This document shows, in pieces, positions 22,381 through 33,113 of a stretch of 64,000 nt of DNA (position 1 is the stretch's first letter; each line of letters opens with the position of its first letter). This DNA comes from Chamaecrista fasciculata (Eukaryota > Streptophyta > Magnoliopsida > Fabales > Fabaceae): contig QANZ01008518.1 of the NCBI GenBank assembly GCA_003254925.1, positions 144,615-208,614 on the forward strand. The letters run 5' to 3'. Under the pieces are notes generated by a model. That model did no database searches, was not told the origin of the DNA, and saw only the letters and a program-made list of their open reading frames with translations. The position numbers and the translations under genes were made by a program.

Positions 22381-23281
22381 CTATGGAGCAATTACTTGAC
22401 TTTTCATACATGTTTATATTTTTGTTATACTTTTTTTTTATCATAAGTCAAAATATGTAACAAACTTTTCTCTTAGATGTTGTGCAGATTTTCTATTGGA
22501 CTTTATCAAAATTTTTCCCCATAATTTTTTTTCCTAAAATGGGGGTCACATGAATCCACTAAGTTGTGCATTTGCTTGATTATTTTACGTGATGGTCATG
22601 TTCTCACTTAATGAAGGCTAAATTGTATTTTGGCTCTCATATGTGTGAGGTTAATTTTAATTCAGTCTTTTATATTTTTTTTGTGTAAAATTAGTTTTAT
22701 ATGTTTTAATTTTAAGATTATTTATTTTTTAGTCTTAACGGCTAATTGTCATATTTCTTGGTTTCAAGTTTCAATATATCCAATTTAAAGTTACATATTG
22801 TTTTAACGAATCATTTCATTATTTAATCAAAGTTATCAACGACCAAGATCAAATCAAATTTTAAAAGTGAACTATCTATTTCAAATATAAATTATTTAAC
22901 ACGTTTTGACTTCCTAATGAATTTATTGTTGCAAATATTTAAATAAGCTTTTTTAGAAAAAAAATTGAAAATACTATTTTTAAGAAATTACAGTACTACT
23001 AAATCTTAAAAAAAAATATATTAAAAATATTAATAATACTCGAAATACTACAGATGATCGACACAATGAAATATAAATATAATTTAGTTGAAAATGTCAA
23101 AAGTAAAGACCTTTTTTTTTAACAGAGTCAAAAGTAAAGATTGAGAATATATATTTGTAAGAAATTCTAATAATATGATAAAATTGAATTACTATTAAAA
23201 TATTAAGAATAAGATTAACTCAAATAAAATTAAAAATATGCAATTAAATTTAACCTAATCAAAAAAAATAATTTAACCTAG

Positions 23282-23822
23282 GTCAAACTTCAAATTGGTC
23301 CTAAATGCATGGGGTAAATTTTAAATTAATCCTAAATGTTTCATTTGTTTTAGATTAGTCTTACATGTTTACATAATTTTTCAATTAAATTGGTCCCAAA
23401 CAAATTATAAGTTTTTCGTTTCAAGTTCAAATGCAACGAATCAAAGAGCTATGAAATTGCTTTTGATGAGTGTTTTCTCTATCTAGTTGGGGTCATAACA
23501 AATAAGGTCAAATTGAATCTTGAAAGGGGTCTATTCGTTTCATAGTCAAATAAGCAAAGTTGATCATATCTCTCATTTCAAATTAAATCTGAATGTGACA
23601 AGTTTAGAATAATTATCTATTATCTCTTGAAAAAAATTCTTTCTTTGTTTAGGTGATTTGAGACCATTAGTAAATAAGGTCAAATCGCGTTCTAAAAGTG
23701 GACTTGGGACCAATTGAGAAATTATGAAAATATATAGTATCAATCTGAAACAAATGAAACATTAGGATCAATATAAAATCTTCCACATACATTTGAGACC
23801 AATTTGAAATTTTGACCTTTTA
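23282..23822. repeat. Fold-back element, family 2 copy
   Basis: The left end AGGTCAAACTTCAAATTGGTCC and the right end ACCAATTTGAAATTTTGACC are inverted partners. Pairing continues inward through AATGTTTCATTTGTTT. The middle holds tandem units with ATATCTCTCATTTCAAAT and AAGGTCAAATYG, shared with the repeat at 56797-57830. Confidence 0.7.
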
Positions 23823-24299
23823 CTTATTAATATGAATATTTTGATTATTCTATGTCAATCTTTAAAATAGGCCACTAACCAACAAATGGAAAGAAAATGG
23901 TGGCAACACGTGTCAAGAGAATGATTAATAAGTAGGAAGAAAGAGGAATAAGAATAGGATATTTGATATGATGGAAGAAGAAGCAGCCTTCACTCACGTG
24001 CTCTGACTATGCAAGTCTAAAAAGTAAAATCTAAACTGCTGAATTCATTTTTCATTTAAAATAAACATATTCAAGTAGTGTTTATTTTTTATATATATAT
24101 ATAAACTTTGTTATTTAAAGGGATGCTCTTTCGAAAATACTAATTAATAACAAGTTATCAACCATTTCTTTGATACTTTGATATCTATTGTTCAATTTTT
24201 CAACTAGTATTTTAAGATACCACTAAAGAAATCTGAATTATTATAAGATTTATAAAATATTAAAAATAGAAAAAAAAAAGATAATTAATTTTTAAATTT

Positions 24300-24590
24300 A
24301 CATTGATTCAATTAATTATAATTAAAATATATAATTTGATTCTTAAAATATTTTAATTGTTAATATATTTAGTCCTTGTGACAATTTAGTCCCCAATTTT
24401 GAAATTTTTGCGTATTTTTCATTCTTTAATTTATATCAAATTTGTATTTTTAATTCTTGAACTTATTATAGTTTGTTTGGTCTTTAATTTTAACCCAAAA
24501 ATTACATTATTGACGATTTGAGAGACTAAATTATATATTTTAATTATTTAATAACTAATTTATTAACTCGATATAAATTTAATAAGTTTT
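24300..24590. repeat. Fold-back element, family 1 copy
   Basis: It contains ATAATTTGATTCTTAAAATATTTTAATTGTTAA, ACAATTTAGTCCCCAATTTTG and the partner AGAGACTAAATTATATATTTTAATTATTTAA, as in the other family 1 copies. More decayed than the 38 kb copy. Confidence 0.5.
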
Positions 24591-24958
24591 TTTCATAAAA
24601 ATATTATTTCTGCTATTTATTTTCCTTATAAGTTATAACTTGAAAGTCATTTTTTAGAAATCTTAAAAAATAATTTAATACTTTTTTTTAAGGGGAATGA
24701 AAAATGTGGAAAATAAAAAAAGAAGAGGTGTGGAGTAATAATCAAAAGAGATGAGAGTGGGAGTGTGGGACCCACAAATGAGTGACACGTCAGAGAAGAA
24801 AACAGAAAAAGAAGGAAACTCGGAAATCGAGAAAGAGACATGACAGGTGCGGCAGCCACATCATATCTTGCTCCCAGCCTTATGTCTTCTCTCCTCTCCT
24901 CAACTCATTTTACATCACGTGCATATTTATCCAACTTTTAAAAAATATCTCAATAATA

Positions 24959-25270
24959 TTACGGGGCTTGGCGTGTCCGCTGCATGAGTACATAAGAATT
25001 TTATACTAATAAATCAGTAAGTTTAGGATCAATTTGATAAATTATAAAATATATAAGACTTATTTAAAATTACCTCATACATGTAGGACTAATTAAAAGT
25101 TTTGACTTGTGTTAATTTGCACTTTCTTGTTTTTTGACACGTTCAGTTTTTTTTAAAAAAATTTACAATATACACGTGGGCTAGCTAGAGAAAAATGAGT
25201 GATTTTTTTTTAATTTTTTAATTTAATAATTTTGACCAACCATAAAGAGGTGGAGCCATATAATATAAGA
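24959..25270 (-). mobile_element. Helitron-like non-autonomous copy H1
   Basis: On the minus strand the copy starts TCTTATATTATATGGCTCC, preceded by A, and runs to GCAGCGGACACGCCAAGCCCC. It aligns over its whole length with the copy at 27401-27697, in inverted orientation. The expected 3' CTAG is mutated (GTAA). Confidence 0.55.
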
Positions 25271-27400
25271 TATATATATCTCAAAAATACTAACTCTTCA
25301 CAACCCAATTATATTTTTAAATTTTAATGGCTACAAAAATTTATACATTTAAAATTTGATTAAAATAAGTGATCACAACAAGTAAGGTATCTGATTATTT
25401 ATATTATATTCAGTAGTATTCAGTAGTTGAAACGATATTTGTAACTACTTGATATTTTATTAAAAAAAAAATTTATACAAATATTCACTAATTTTTTATT
25501 TTCACTACTCATATCTTATTTTATATTGGCATATGTCGGACATCGAATATTTTTTATTGGTAAATTCAAATTAATACCCTAAATATCCACCCAAATTGCC
25601 GCCGTTACAATGTTAGAAAAAGTTTATTACATTAAGTTTTAAGAGTGGCAGCTTTTTCTATTAAAAAAAAAATTAGGTAAATTAGATCTCAGACGTTCAT
25701 CAGTGTCAGAATTTTCTTTCAGATTCTATAAGTGTTTTTTATAAAGACATTTATAAATTACATATCAATAAAATCCTCAGATCAATTATGAGAATAAAAT
25801 GTATGACTTTATAGATTATGAGTCAATTTCTTATTAGATGAATCAATCTTCGTTGTCAATTTCTTTATCTCTAATTTTATAAAATATAACAACAATAAAA
25901 TTACAGAAAACTTTGAAAATTTTTTTAAAAATAAGTTGTTGACAAAAAACTAAAATTTTTAAGAATTTTTTTATTCATTTTATAATAATATTATATAAAT
26001 CATAAATTAACCTAACACTACGTCTTTCTAAAATTCTAACGTTATATAAAATAATGGAAATACAAATTGAGACATTTGACCTCTTGCGCATTCTTCCAAA
26101 TTTTCTTGGCCTCAAGTTATATTAGATGTTTCAAGATTTTTCTGAGTCCTTTTAGGCATTTAAATATTCAAGATTACTGTGGTTTCTTGGCCTCAAGTTA
26201 TTTAGAGTGGTATCTCACAATCATCACTCTGCGTTACATTTTTGCTACAATACTTCCAAGTTGCAATCAAGTACATCATTCTCAACAAGGGTCCTACTTT
26301 GGCCAAAAAAAAAAACAAGGGTCCTACTTCATCAACCATAAAAAAGGTACGTTTATGATATAAATAAGAGTAAACCAACAATTTGATCCCTAAATGATTA
26401 CCGAACTAACAATTCAGTCTTTAAAAGATTGAAATATACAATTTAATTAGTCTCTAAAAGATCAAAACAACATACTATTTAGTCCATAAGAAGGACTAAT
26501 TAGTATACCATTTTAATCTTTGAGGGTATAAAAAGTATACCATTTTGATCTTTCTGAGATTAAATTATATATTTCAATTTTTCAGAGACTAATTTGTTAA
26601 CTCAATAATCTTTCAGGGACCAAATTATTAGTTTACACTATAAATAAACTTGAAGGTAATTAAATAATATATTAATAAATTTCAATGTTTCGCTGATTAT
26701 GGTCAAAATCTCATTTTAATATTGATATTGAGGGTAAACTTTATTTCAATCATAAAATCTTTTATTTATTTAAAAAACCATAAATGGTTTATTTATATTT
26801 AAAAAAATTAAAAAAATATCATTAAATTTGATATAAAATGTTGATATGTATGCTTGAATATCAATATAATGATGCGTTTGGTATGTAGTGATCTCAGTTT
26901 TCATAGTATTTTAGGTCATAATATGTGATATCATAATATAAAATATTAGAGATGTAAAATGCATATGTTTGATATTCTCTATTGAATAACATCAATCCTT
27001 TTTAAATTTCTATGTTCATCTCTATTTACATCTTAAAAACATATGTCAATATTTTCAAAATAAATATGTAAATAAATTTTCAAAATAATAGTTATTTATA
27101 TTTATATACTAAAAAAATTATTTTATAATACTAATAAATAAGTTTGGGTTATTTTAAGGAGCAATTCATATTTTTTGTACAAGTTTAGGGATAGAAAAAC
27201 AAGATTTATCTTATTCAAAAGTACTAATTTTAATTTGAAAAGGTAGATGTATTGTCTAACTTTCTTTTTTCTTTGTGTTGTCCAACTCTTGAAGAAAAAT
27301 CCGAACAATATTATATGAAATGAAGGGTAATTGCAAAAACAATTATATTTCCCGGTCGTTGGATTATGTGTTTTTATCTCGAGATATATATAAAATTTTA
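25271..27400. other. AT-rich intergenic DNA between two inverted Helitron-like copies
   Basis: No gene is seen. Short duplications occur: TTCTTGGCCTCAAGTTAT at about 26103 and 26185, and CAAGGGTCCTACTT at about 26286 and 26316. A family 1-like fold-back lies at 26365-26640. Confidence 0.5.
26365..26640. repeat. Fold-back element, family 1-like
   Basis: The left arm AGAGTAAACCAACAATTTGATCC and the right arm GGGACCAAATTATTAGTTTAC are inverted. The interior repeats TATACCATTTTRATCTTT twice. Confidence 0.6.
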
Positions 27401-27697
27401 TCTATACTACATTATATGGCTCTACTCCTTTATGGTTGGTCAAAATTATTGAATTAAAAAATTAAAAAAGAAAAAAAATCACCCACTTTTCTCTAACTAG
27501 CCCACGTTCATTTTTATGTAAAAAAAAAATCACTCATGTTCATTCTCATTAAGTCAAAATTTTTAATTAGTCTCAAATGTATCAGAAAATTTTAAATTGG
27601 TCTCAAACTTACTCATTTATCAATATAAAAATTTTATATAATCTTTAACTTTAAATCAATTCAAACATTATATGCAACGGGCACGTCAAACCTCTAG
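27401..27697 (+). mobile_element. Helitron-like non-autonomous copy H2
   Basis: Starts 5'-TC (TCTATACTACATTATATGG) after an A and ends CTAG-3' before a T, the rule for Helitron insertion between A and T. The motif GCAACGGGCACGTC precedes the 3' end. It aligns with the inverted copy at 24959-25270 throughout. It is 297 bp with no coding capacity. Confidence 0.6.
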
Positions 27698-28219
27698 TTT
27701 TATATATGTCTCAAGATAAAAGCACATGATTTAATGAAAAGAAAATGATTGCAAAAACAATCGCCCCCTTTATATATACTTGTCAAAAAAAATTTAACAA
27801 ATTATTGAATTGGTGTTTAGTATTTAAATTTATCACATTTATAATGATGTGAGCGGAAGTCCGTATTTAAGAAAGCACATTATTTGTATTTATGTAAAAA
27901 CAAACAAACTTTGTGATAAGTAACGCAATAAAACGCTTGTCATTTAAAGAGGAAATACTAATAGTGCACATAATTAAAAAAGTTGTTCCCATCATGCATT
28001 TACCCATACTTATTCCATCTATTATTCTTTGTTAACATGTCATAGTTGTTCGATTCCAAAGTTTGGGTTGTCTCATTGGATGTGTGTGTGGGTGTTTTCT
28101 TTTCCTTTTTTTTGGTGATTGATTGGATTTGCTTTAAAAGCTATAATATAATTAAAAACTTATTAAACTAGAATTTTCGTGAATAAAAGTACATTTATTT
28201 TTATTGACTTTCTTAAATT
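27698..28219. other. AT-rich intergenic DNA
   Basis: No gene or repeat is recognised. A TG-rich stretch is at 28078-28095. Confidence 0.5.
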
Positions 28220-28224
28220 ATATG

Positions 28225-28829
28225 TGATAAACTGGAAAATGGCTAGCACTTACCTAGTTCACCGGAGAGGGCTGCGAGAGCCAAGAGTTGAACAAGAACC
28301 TGCAAAAGCTTCACAGGGGGGGCCCTGCGAAGTGTACTCCGACGCTCAAGTTAGTAAGAGAGTGATAAGAGAGTAAGAGAATTTCAGAGTGTAAGAAGTA
28401 GCTAACCTTGAACTGGTGAGATGGGCTCTATTTATAGAGCAGGGAGGAGAGAGGTGGTCAGCGTGCGGGGCGGACCACGTACTGGACACGATCTCCACCA
28501 GCGAAGATGGTGGAGACCGAGATTTGCGGAGCAAGGCAATCGTGGGTGATTGCGTGTTGCGTCGCTAGGCGGGCGCCTAGAAACTGGAGATCGTGGGTAT
28601 GAGCAAGTCAGTAACCCACGATCTCTCGTAGCGTGGATTGCGGAGCGGGGTAGTCGTGGGTGACCACGTGTCATTTGGGGGACGCGCGCCAAGACCCAGG
28701 ATAGATCACGACCGCCCCTAATTGTGCTTAGGGCGCCCGATTGACTCGAGGGCGTCTCGCAAGGTGCGGAGGGGAGAAGAGGCCCGGTGCGAGGGCCGCT
28801 TAGGCGTACGCCCAAATAGTGATGTATCA
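28225..28829 (-). repeat. 3' LTR of the Tat-like element (full length)
   Basis: 605 bases; on the minus strand it begins TGATACATCACTATTTGGGC and ends ...CCAGTTTATCA. A TATA box (CTATAAATAG on the minus strand) is near 28431-28440. Confidence 0.9.
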
Positions 28830-28842
28830 CAAGTCCCTCCTT
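28830..28842 (-). other. Polypurine tract of the Tat-like element
   Basis: On the minus strand AAGGAGGGACTTG sits immediately before the 3' LTR, where plus-strand DNA synthesis is primed. Confidence 0.6.
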
Positions 28843-29575
28843 AAAGAAGTCTACGAGTGCGTTCGTCGTATTGTTCCTTAAGGCGCGCGGGATGGCGGGT
28901 TTGGAGATCGTCCAAAGGGACCCGTGCTTGGGCAGAAAAAAAGCGTCTGCTGGCGGATGAGGCCCCGTCAATGTAGAGGTTCCACACAATGGGGGTAGGA
29001 TTGGCGGGCGTCATCTCCGCGACGAAGTCAGCCAAAGCCTGGCCTTTAATGGCGCGTCGTGGTTCGAAGGTCAGGCCGAATTCAGAGAGTTCGATCGACC
29101 AATTGACCAGGCGGCCCGCGATGTCGGGCTGGTGGATGATCTGCCTCATAGGGCGGTCGGTGCGGACGATGATCACGTACTGTTGATAATATGGTCGCAG
29201 CTTCCTTGTGGAAACAAGGAGGGCGTACACAAGCTTTTCGAGTAGGTGATATATTGTTTCAGCGCCCGTGAGGACTTTGCTGGAGAAGTAGATGGGGCGT
29301 TGTTCGTCCTTTTCCTCGATTATCAGGACGGAGCTGACTGCCACGTCGGTCTCAGCCAAGTAGACGTAGATTGGCTTGCCGGGCGTAGGAGTGGTGAGAA
29401 TAGGCGGCCTGCTCAGGTACGCCTTCAGTTGCTGGAACGCCTCTTCACATTCGGCCGTCCATGTGAAGTTCTTCCCTCCTTTAAGAGTTTTAAAGAAGGG
29501 TAGGCACCGGTCGCCCGATCTTGCCAAAAAGCGGTGGAGCGCCGCTATACGCCCATTGAGGCGTTGTACCTCTTT
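28841..29575 (-). CDS. Tat-like pol fragment: end of RT, RNase H, start of second RNase H
   Basis: The frame leaves the N gap at KEVQRLNGRIAALHRFLARS. It shows the RT connection (FFKTLKGGKNFTWTAECEEAF), an RNase H with YLAETDVAVSSVLI and a RTDRPMRQII region, GQALADFVAEM, and then WNLYIDGASS, the start of the second RNase H typical of the Tat lineage. From there it is deleted into non-pol residues and stops at 28841. The RT catalytic YVDD region would lie in the gap. The integrase that should follow is absent. Confidence 0.88.
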   Translation of the reverse strand, partial: KEVQRLNGRIAALHRFLARSGDRCLPFFKTLKGGKNFTWTAECEEAFQQLKAYLSRPPILTTPTPGKPIYVYLAETDVAVSSVLIIEEKDEQRPIYFSSKVLTGAETIYHLLEKLVYALLVSTRKLRPYYQQYVIIVRTDRPMRQIIHQPDIAGRLVNWSIELSEFGLTFEPRRAIKGQALADFVAEMTPANPTPIVWNLYIDGASSASRRFFSAQARVPLDDLQTRHPARLKEQYDERTRRLL

Positions 29576-30074
29576 NNNNNNNNNNNNNNNNNNNNNNNNN
29601 NNNNNNNNNNNNNNNNNNNNNNNNNNNNNNNNNNNNNNNNNNNNNNNNNNNNNNNNNNNNNNNNNNNNNNNNNNNNNNNNNNNNNNNNNNNNNNNNNNNN
29701 NNNNNNNNNNNNNNNNNNNNNNNNNNNNNNNNNNNNNNNNNNNNNNNNNNNNNNNNNNNNNNNNNNNNNNNNNNNNNNNNNNNNNNNNNNNNNNNNNNNN
29801 NNNNNNNNNNNNNNNNNNNNNNNNNNNNNNNNNNNNNNNNNNNNNNNNNNNNNNNNNNNNNNNNNNNNNNNNNNNNNNNNNNNNNNNNNNNNNNNNNNNN
29901 NNNNNNNNNNNNNNNNNNNNNNNNNNNNNNNNNNNNNNNNNNNNNNNNNNNNNNNNNNNNNNNNNNNNNNNNNNNNNNNNNNNNNNNNNNNNNNNNNNNN
30001 NNNNNNNNNNNNNNNNNNNNNNNNNNNNNNNNNNNNNNNNNNNNNNNNNNNNNNNNNNNNNNNNNNNNNNNNNN
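29576..30074. other. Assembly gap (N run)
   Basis: 499 N bases within the pol region of the Tat-like element. They probably hide most of the reverse transcriptase. Confidence 0.99.
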
Positions 30075-30409
30075 ATGCTCACTGTTCGCTCCGGGTGCCC
30101 GGGGAAGTGAATTTGGACGAGCGTGTCCGAAGGTTTGGGGCGTGCGCCCTCGACCTAATACGTGAGACAAGATGCGTATAAGTAAAGAGATCTTGTAAAG
30201 GAAAATGAGTTCACTGAATAAATGATTTCATTAATGTAATAAAAGGCGTCCGCCATGTGTAGGTCGGAGCGTACAGTTAGAATGGCATAAGGGCCTTAAG
30301 CATTTTGTAGGAAAGGGAAATAAACATAGACATGAAAATGAAAAACAACTAATCTTAAGGCCGGGCGACTAATCCACCCACTAGAAGTAGTTGCTAAGTG
30401 AAGGGAGCG
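30075..30409 (-). other. Tat-like element, decayed or untranslated pol part
   Basis: Just beside the gap the minus strand encodes PKPSDTLVQIHFPGHPERTV, similar to the pre-RT linker of Tat pol. The rest up to 30409 has no clear frame. Confidence 0.4.
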
Positions 30410-31614
30410 TTAGCCACTGGTGTGGGATACCTCGTCACGGAGGTCTGTGATCTCTGACGCGACCATGTCTGTGTCCTCCCCGGCGGGCTCCGGGGGAGGG
30501 GAGTCTGGAATCCCTTCCATGAGTCGGCGGGTCTGGTACCCGGGATCGATCATTACGCGAGCCAGGCTTGTGGCATAGCAGCGGCGACCTTCGAGTTGGT
30601 CTCCCCTTATACTCGCAGTCCCCCAACGTGTAGGGAATTTCATGAGTAGGTGGGCAGTGGAGATCACTGCTCTGAAGGCGTTGAGACTGGAGCGCCCGAG
30701 GATTGCGTTGTATGCTGAAGGAGCGGCTACAACGATGAAACTGGCGTATGTAGCTGCCATCCTGGGCGGGTCGCCATCACCCTCGAGGGTGAGCTTGGTT
30801 TCGAGAACCCCTTCGGCGGGCGTCCTTGTCCCGGCGAAGCCAATCAGAGGCTCGTTGAAAGGCTTCAGGGCGCTCAGTGGGATGCCAGGTGCTCGAAGGC
30901 ATGAAAGTAGAGGATGTCTGAGGAGGATCCTTGATCTACCAGCACGCGCCGTACGTCGATCTCGCCTATGCGCGCCGTGATAACCATAGGCTCATCATAC
31001 TCCACGGGCTTGAGCTCGTCGTGGGTGAAAGTGATAGGCGCGTGGATGTCTTCGTGTGAGCGTTTGACGCTCGTGTAATGCATGCACATGATGGAGCGCA
31101 TGATTTGTTTTCGGTTGTGGGGGGTCTTGTGCATGTGTATTCCCCCAGAGATGGTGTTCACAATGTTGCGGACGGGCGCCTCGGAATGCTTCGAGCCGCC
31201 ACTCCCGCCCTCAGCGACCTTCCTGTTCTTCTGATGGGAGGCGTCCCCATCAGACTCCGGCCGCTTCTTCTGCTTGTACTCGGCCAGGTGGCCGTCTCGG
31301 ATTAGTTGTTCGATTGCATCTTTCAGAGAGATGCACTCGTCTGTAGTGTGGCCATAGCCGTTGTGATAACGGCAATGTTTGCTTGTGTCGCGTGGGCGAC
31401 CGGTCTTTACCGGGAGGGGCCGGGCCACCGGAAAGAACTCAAGGGATCCGCAGGCGCGCAGGATCTCTGACCTGGAGACGGTCAGGATGTGGTATGTCGG
31501 GAACTTGCCCGTGAAGGGCGTGCGCTGGGCCCCTGGGGACGAGTTGGAAGAGCGGTCGTGCCTCTTCCACCTTCCATTGCCATTCCCATTGGCGGGCTGA
31601 GTCCGGGTGCTTGT
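30410..31614 (-). pseudogene. Tat-like nucleocapsid/protease region, frameshifted
   Basis: This continues in the same frame as gag, after a single TAG stop at 31617-31615. A zinc-knuckle-like CRYHNGYGHTTDEC is followed by a retropepsin-type site in VLVDQGSSSDILYF, where D-Q-G replaces the usual D-x-G context of this family. A frameshift near 30880 moves the rest into a second frame: PFNEPLIGFAG, NAILGRSSLNAFRAVIS and TRWGTASIRGDQ, ending at 30410. The protein would be broken unless readthrough and frameshifting occur. Confidence 0.8.
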
Positions 31615-32571
31615 CTAGGCGTTCTGCATATCCTTCAACTTGCTGAAGCAGCTCTTGGAGGCAACCTGGTTGTCCTCCTTAAGAATGAAATCCCGAACCT
31701 GTTTCAGCAGCGCGTCCAGGGTCTTGGGGTTGGCGAGCGCCAACTCGTTGGATACATTGCCCGGGCGTAAGCCCTGCTTGAAAGCGTGGATGGCCACGCT
31801 GTCCTCTAAGTCCTCCACCTCGTGGCAGCGCTCGGAGAAGCGCTTAAGGAAATCCCGGAGGCTCTCGCTGGAGCCCTGAATAAGGTCCGCCATGACCGTG
31901 GATGGTTTCTTGTACACGATACTGGTGGCGAAGCGCTTTAGGAAGGCGGCCTCCAGCTCGTCGAAGTTATGGATGGAGTAATCTGGTAGGCGGGCGTACC
32001 AGTGAAGTCCTTCTGGACCAAGAGTGGTAGGAAAGAGCTTGCACTTCTTCCCTTCAGTGAGTGAGGCCAGTTGGACGTTTGCATGGAACGCCTTCAAGTG
32101 CAGATTCGGGTCTGCAGTTGGCTCGTAGGGCACCATCTTCACGGGCATCTTGAAGCCCTGAGGTACGATATCGCGCTGGATGGATACGGCGAACGGTCCC
32201 TTCTGGGGGATGAAGGTGCCCGGCTCGTCTTCGAGACCAGCAGCAGGAGCGGTTTCTTGGGCCGAGGCAGCCGTGGTGTTACGGCGGCCGGGATTCGACC
32301 CCTGAGGCGTGCTGTGAACAGAGAGGCTCTGGAATTCACGGCGTAGGGATTCTGTCTGCTCCCTCATCATGCTACGGAAGACTGCCATAATGTCCATGGC
32401 CTGGAAAGTCTGGCCCGTCGCGCCCATATCGGTTGGTGGTGCAACTCGAGAGGGTGCTCCCTCTTCTCGATGTTCCTCTTGCTCCTGATCCTCCTGGGAG
32501 CCAGTGGCGTGCTCTTGAGAATCAGAGGGTTCGTCCAAGAGCGGATCGCGAGGGGAGTCGTTATGAGCCAT
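31615..32571 (-). CDS. Tat-like gag (Retrotrans_gag)
   Basis: A 318-residue frame on the minus strand with an acidic, low-complexity N-terminus, then TFQAMDIMAVFRSMM and the Retrotrans_gag core: GPFAVSIQRDIVPQGF, KCKLFPTTLGPEGLHWYARL, FLKRFATSI and LRDFLKRFSERCHEVEDL. It forms the particle shell in this family. The frame closes with a single TAG after KLKDMQNA, and the same frame continues beyond it into the zinc-knuckle and protease region. The start codon lies shortly after the leader acceptor-like site at 32589. A decayed relative is at 59573-60255. Confidence 0.9.
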   Translation of the reverse strand: MAHNDSPRDPLLDEPSDSQEHATGSQEDQEQEEHREEGAPSRVAPPTDMGATGQTFQAMDIMAVFRSMMREQTESLRREFQSLSVHSTPQGSNPGRRNTTAASAQETAPAAGLEDEPGTFIPQKGPFAVSIQRDIVPQGFKMPVKMVPYEPTADPNLHLKAFHANVQLASLTEGKKCKLFPTTLGPEGLHWYARLPDYSIHNFDELEAAFLKRFATSIVYKKPSTVMADLIQGSSESLRDFLKRFSERCHEVEDLEDSVAIHAFKQGLRPGNVSNELALANPKTLDALLKQVRDFILKEDNQVASKSCFSKLKDMQNA

Positions 32572-32588
32572 AGAAAAGTAGAGATCAC

Positions 32589-32737
32589 CTAGTTCAACAA
32601 GGTAAACGTTGGTGAGTTAGCTTTTGTAAAGAAAAAGCAATAGAGGACGAGCGTAAGAGCTCGTAAAGTTCAGCAGGTGAGGAGAGGGGTCCCCACAGAC
32701 GGCGCCAATGATAAACTGGAAAATGGCTAGCACTTAC
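32589..32737 (-). promoter_or_regulatory. Possible intron spanning U5, PBS and leader of the Tat-like element
   Basis: On the minus strand the LTR reads GAACTAG|GTAAGT at 32738/32737, a consensus donor. The leader reads TTGTTGAACTAG|GTGATC at 32589/32588, a possible acceptor with an upstream CTAAC-like branch site. The 149 bases between them are exactly what is missing in the related copy near 59550. Splicing is inferred, not shown. Confidence 0.4.
32690..32707 (-). other. Primer-binding site of the Tat-like element
   Basis: On the minus strand TGGCGCCGTCTGTGGGGA begins one base after the 5' LTR. This is the primer site commonly seen in Tat-lineage elements. Confidence 0.8.
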
Positions 32738-32984
32738 CTAGTTCACCGGAGAGGGCTGCGAGAGCCAAGAGTTGANTCTCTCGTAGCGTGGATTGCGGAG
32801 CGGGGTAGTCGTGGGTGACCACGTGTCATTTGGGGGACGCGCGCCAAGACCCAGGATAGATCACGACCGCCCCTAATTGTGCTTAGGGCGCCCGATTGAC
32901 TCGAGGGCGTCTCGCAAGGTGCGGAGGGGAGAAGAGGCCCGGTGCGAGGGCCGCTTAGGCGTACGCCCAAATAGTGATGTATCA
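32709..32984 (-). repeat. 5' LTR of the Tat-like element (collapsed in assembly)
   Basis: It has the same ends as the 605-base LTR, but a single N at 32776 replaces about 330 bases present at 28292-28620 of the other copy. The aligned parts on both sides of the N read identical, so the N most likely marks lost sequence and not a biological deletion. Confidence 0.85.
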
Positions 32985-33113
32985 ATATGTTATATAAATA
33001 AAATTTTTATATATTGACTATTTATTCAAAATTTGTTAGAATTTATATAAAGAGATTTTTTTTTACTAATTATAATTTAAAGATTTTTTTTATACTTCTT
33101 AATCACCTGATAA

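Larger units (their letters stand above)
21954..24958. other. AT-rich intergenic DNA rich in fold-back repeats
   Basis: No gene is seen. Three fold-back elements inside this stretch are listed separately. The rest is AT-rich sequence without recognisable motifs. Confidence 0.5.
28225..32984 (-). mobile_element. Recent Tat-like Ty3/Gypsy element lacking integrase
   Basis: Direct LTRs lie at 28225-28829 and 32709-32984 in TG...CA form, with a perfect 5-bp target duplication ATATG at 28220-28224 and 32985-32989. On the minus strand the order is 5' LTR, primer-binding site, gag, a nucleocapsid/protease region, the pol region interrupted by an N gap, RNase H, a purine tract and the 3' LTR. The shared parts of the two LTRs read identical, which points to a recent insertion. 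No integrase is present: the frame leaves the second RNase H (WNLYIDGASS) and runs within about 130 bases into the purine tract. The element therefore depends on helper enzymes. Confidence 0.9.

Noticed and set aside
30642-30980. Plus-strand frames in the Tat-like gag/protease region
   Set aside because: GC-rich antisense shadows; the minus-strand frames carry the recognisable gag and protease motifs.
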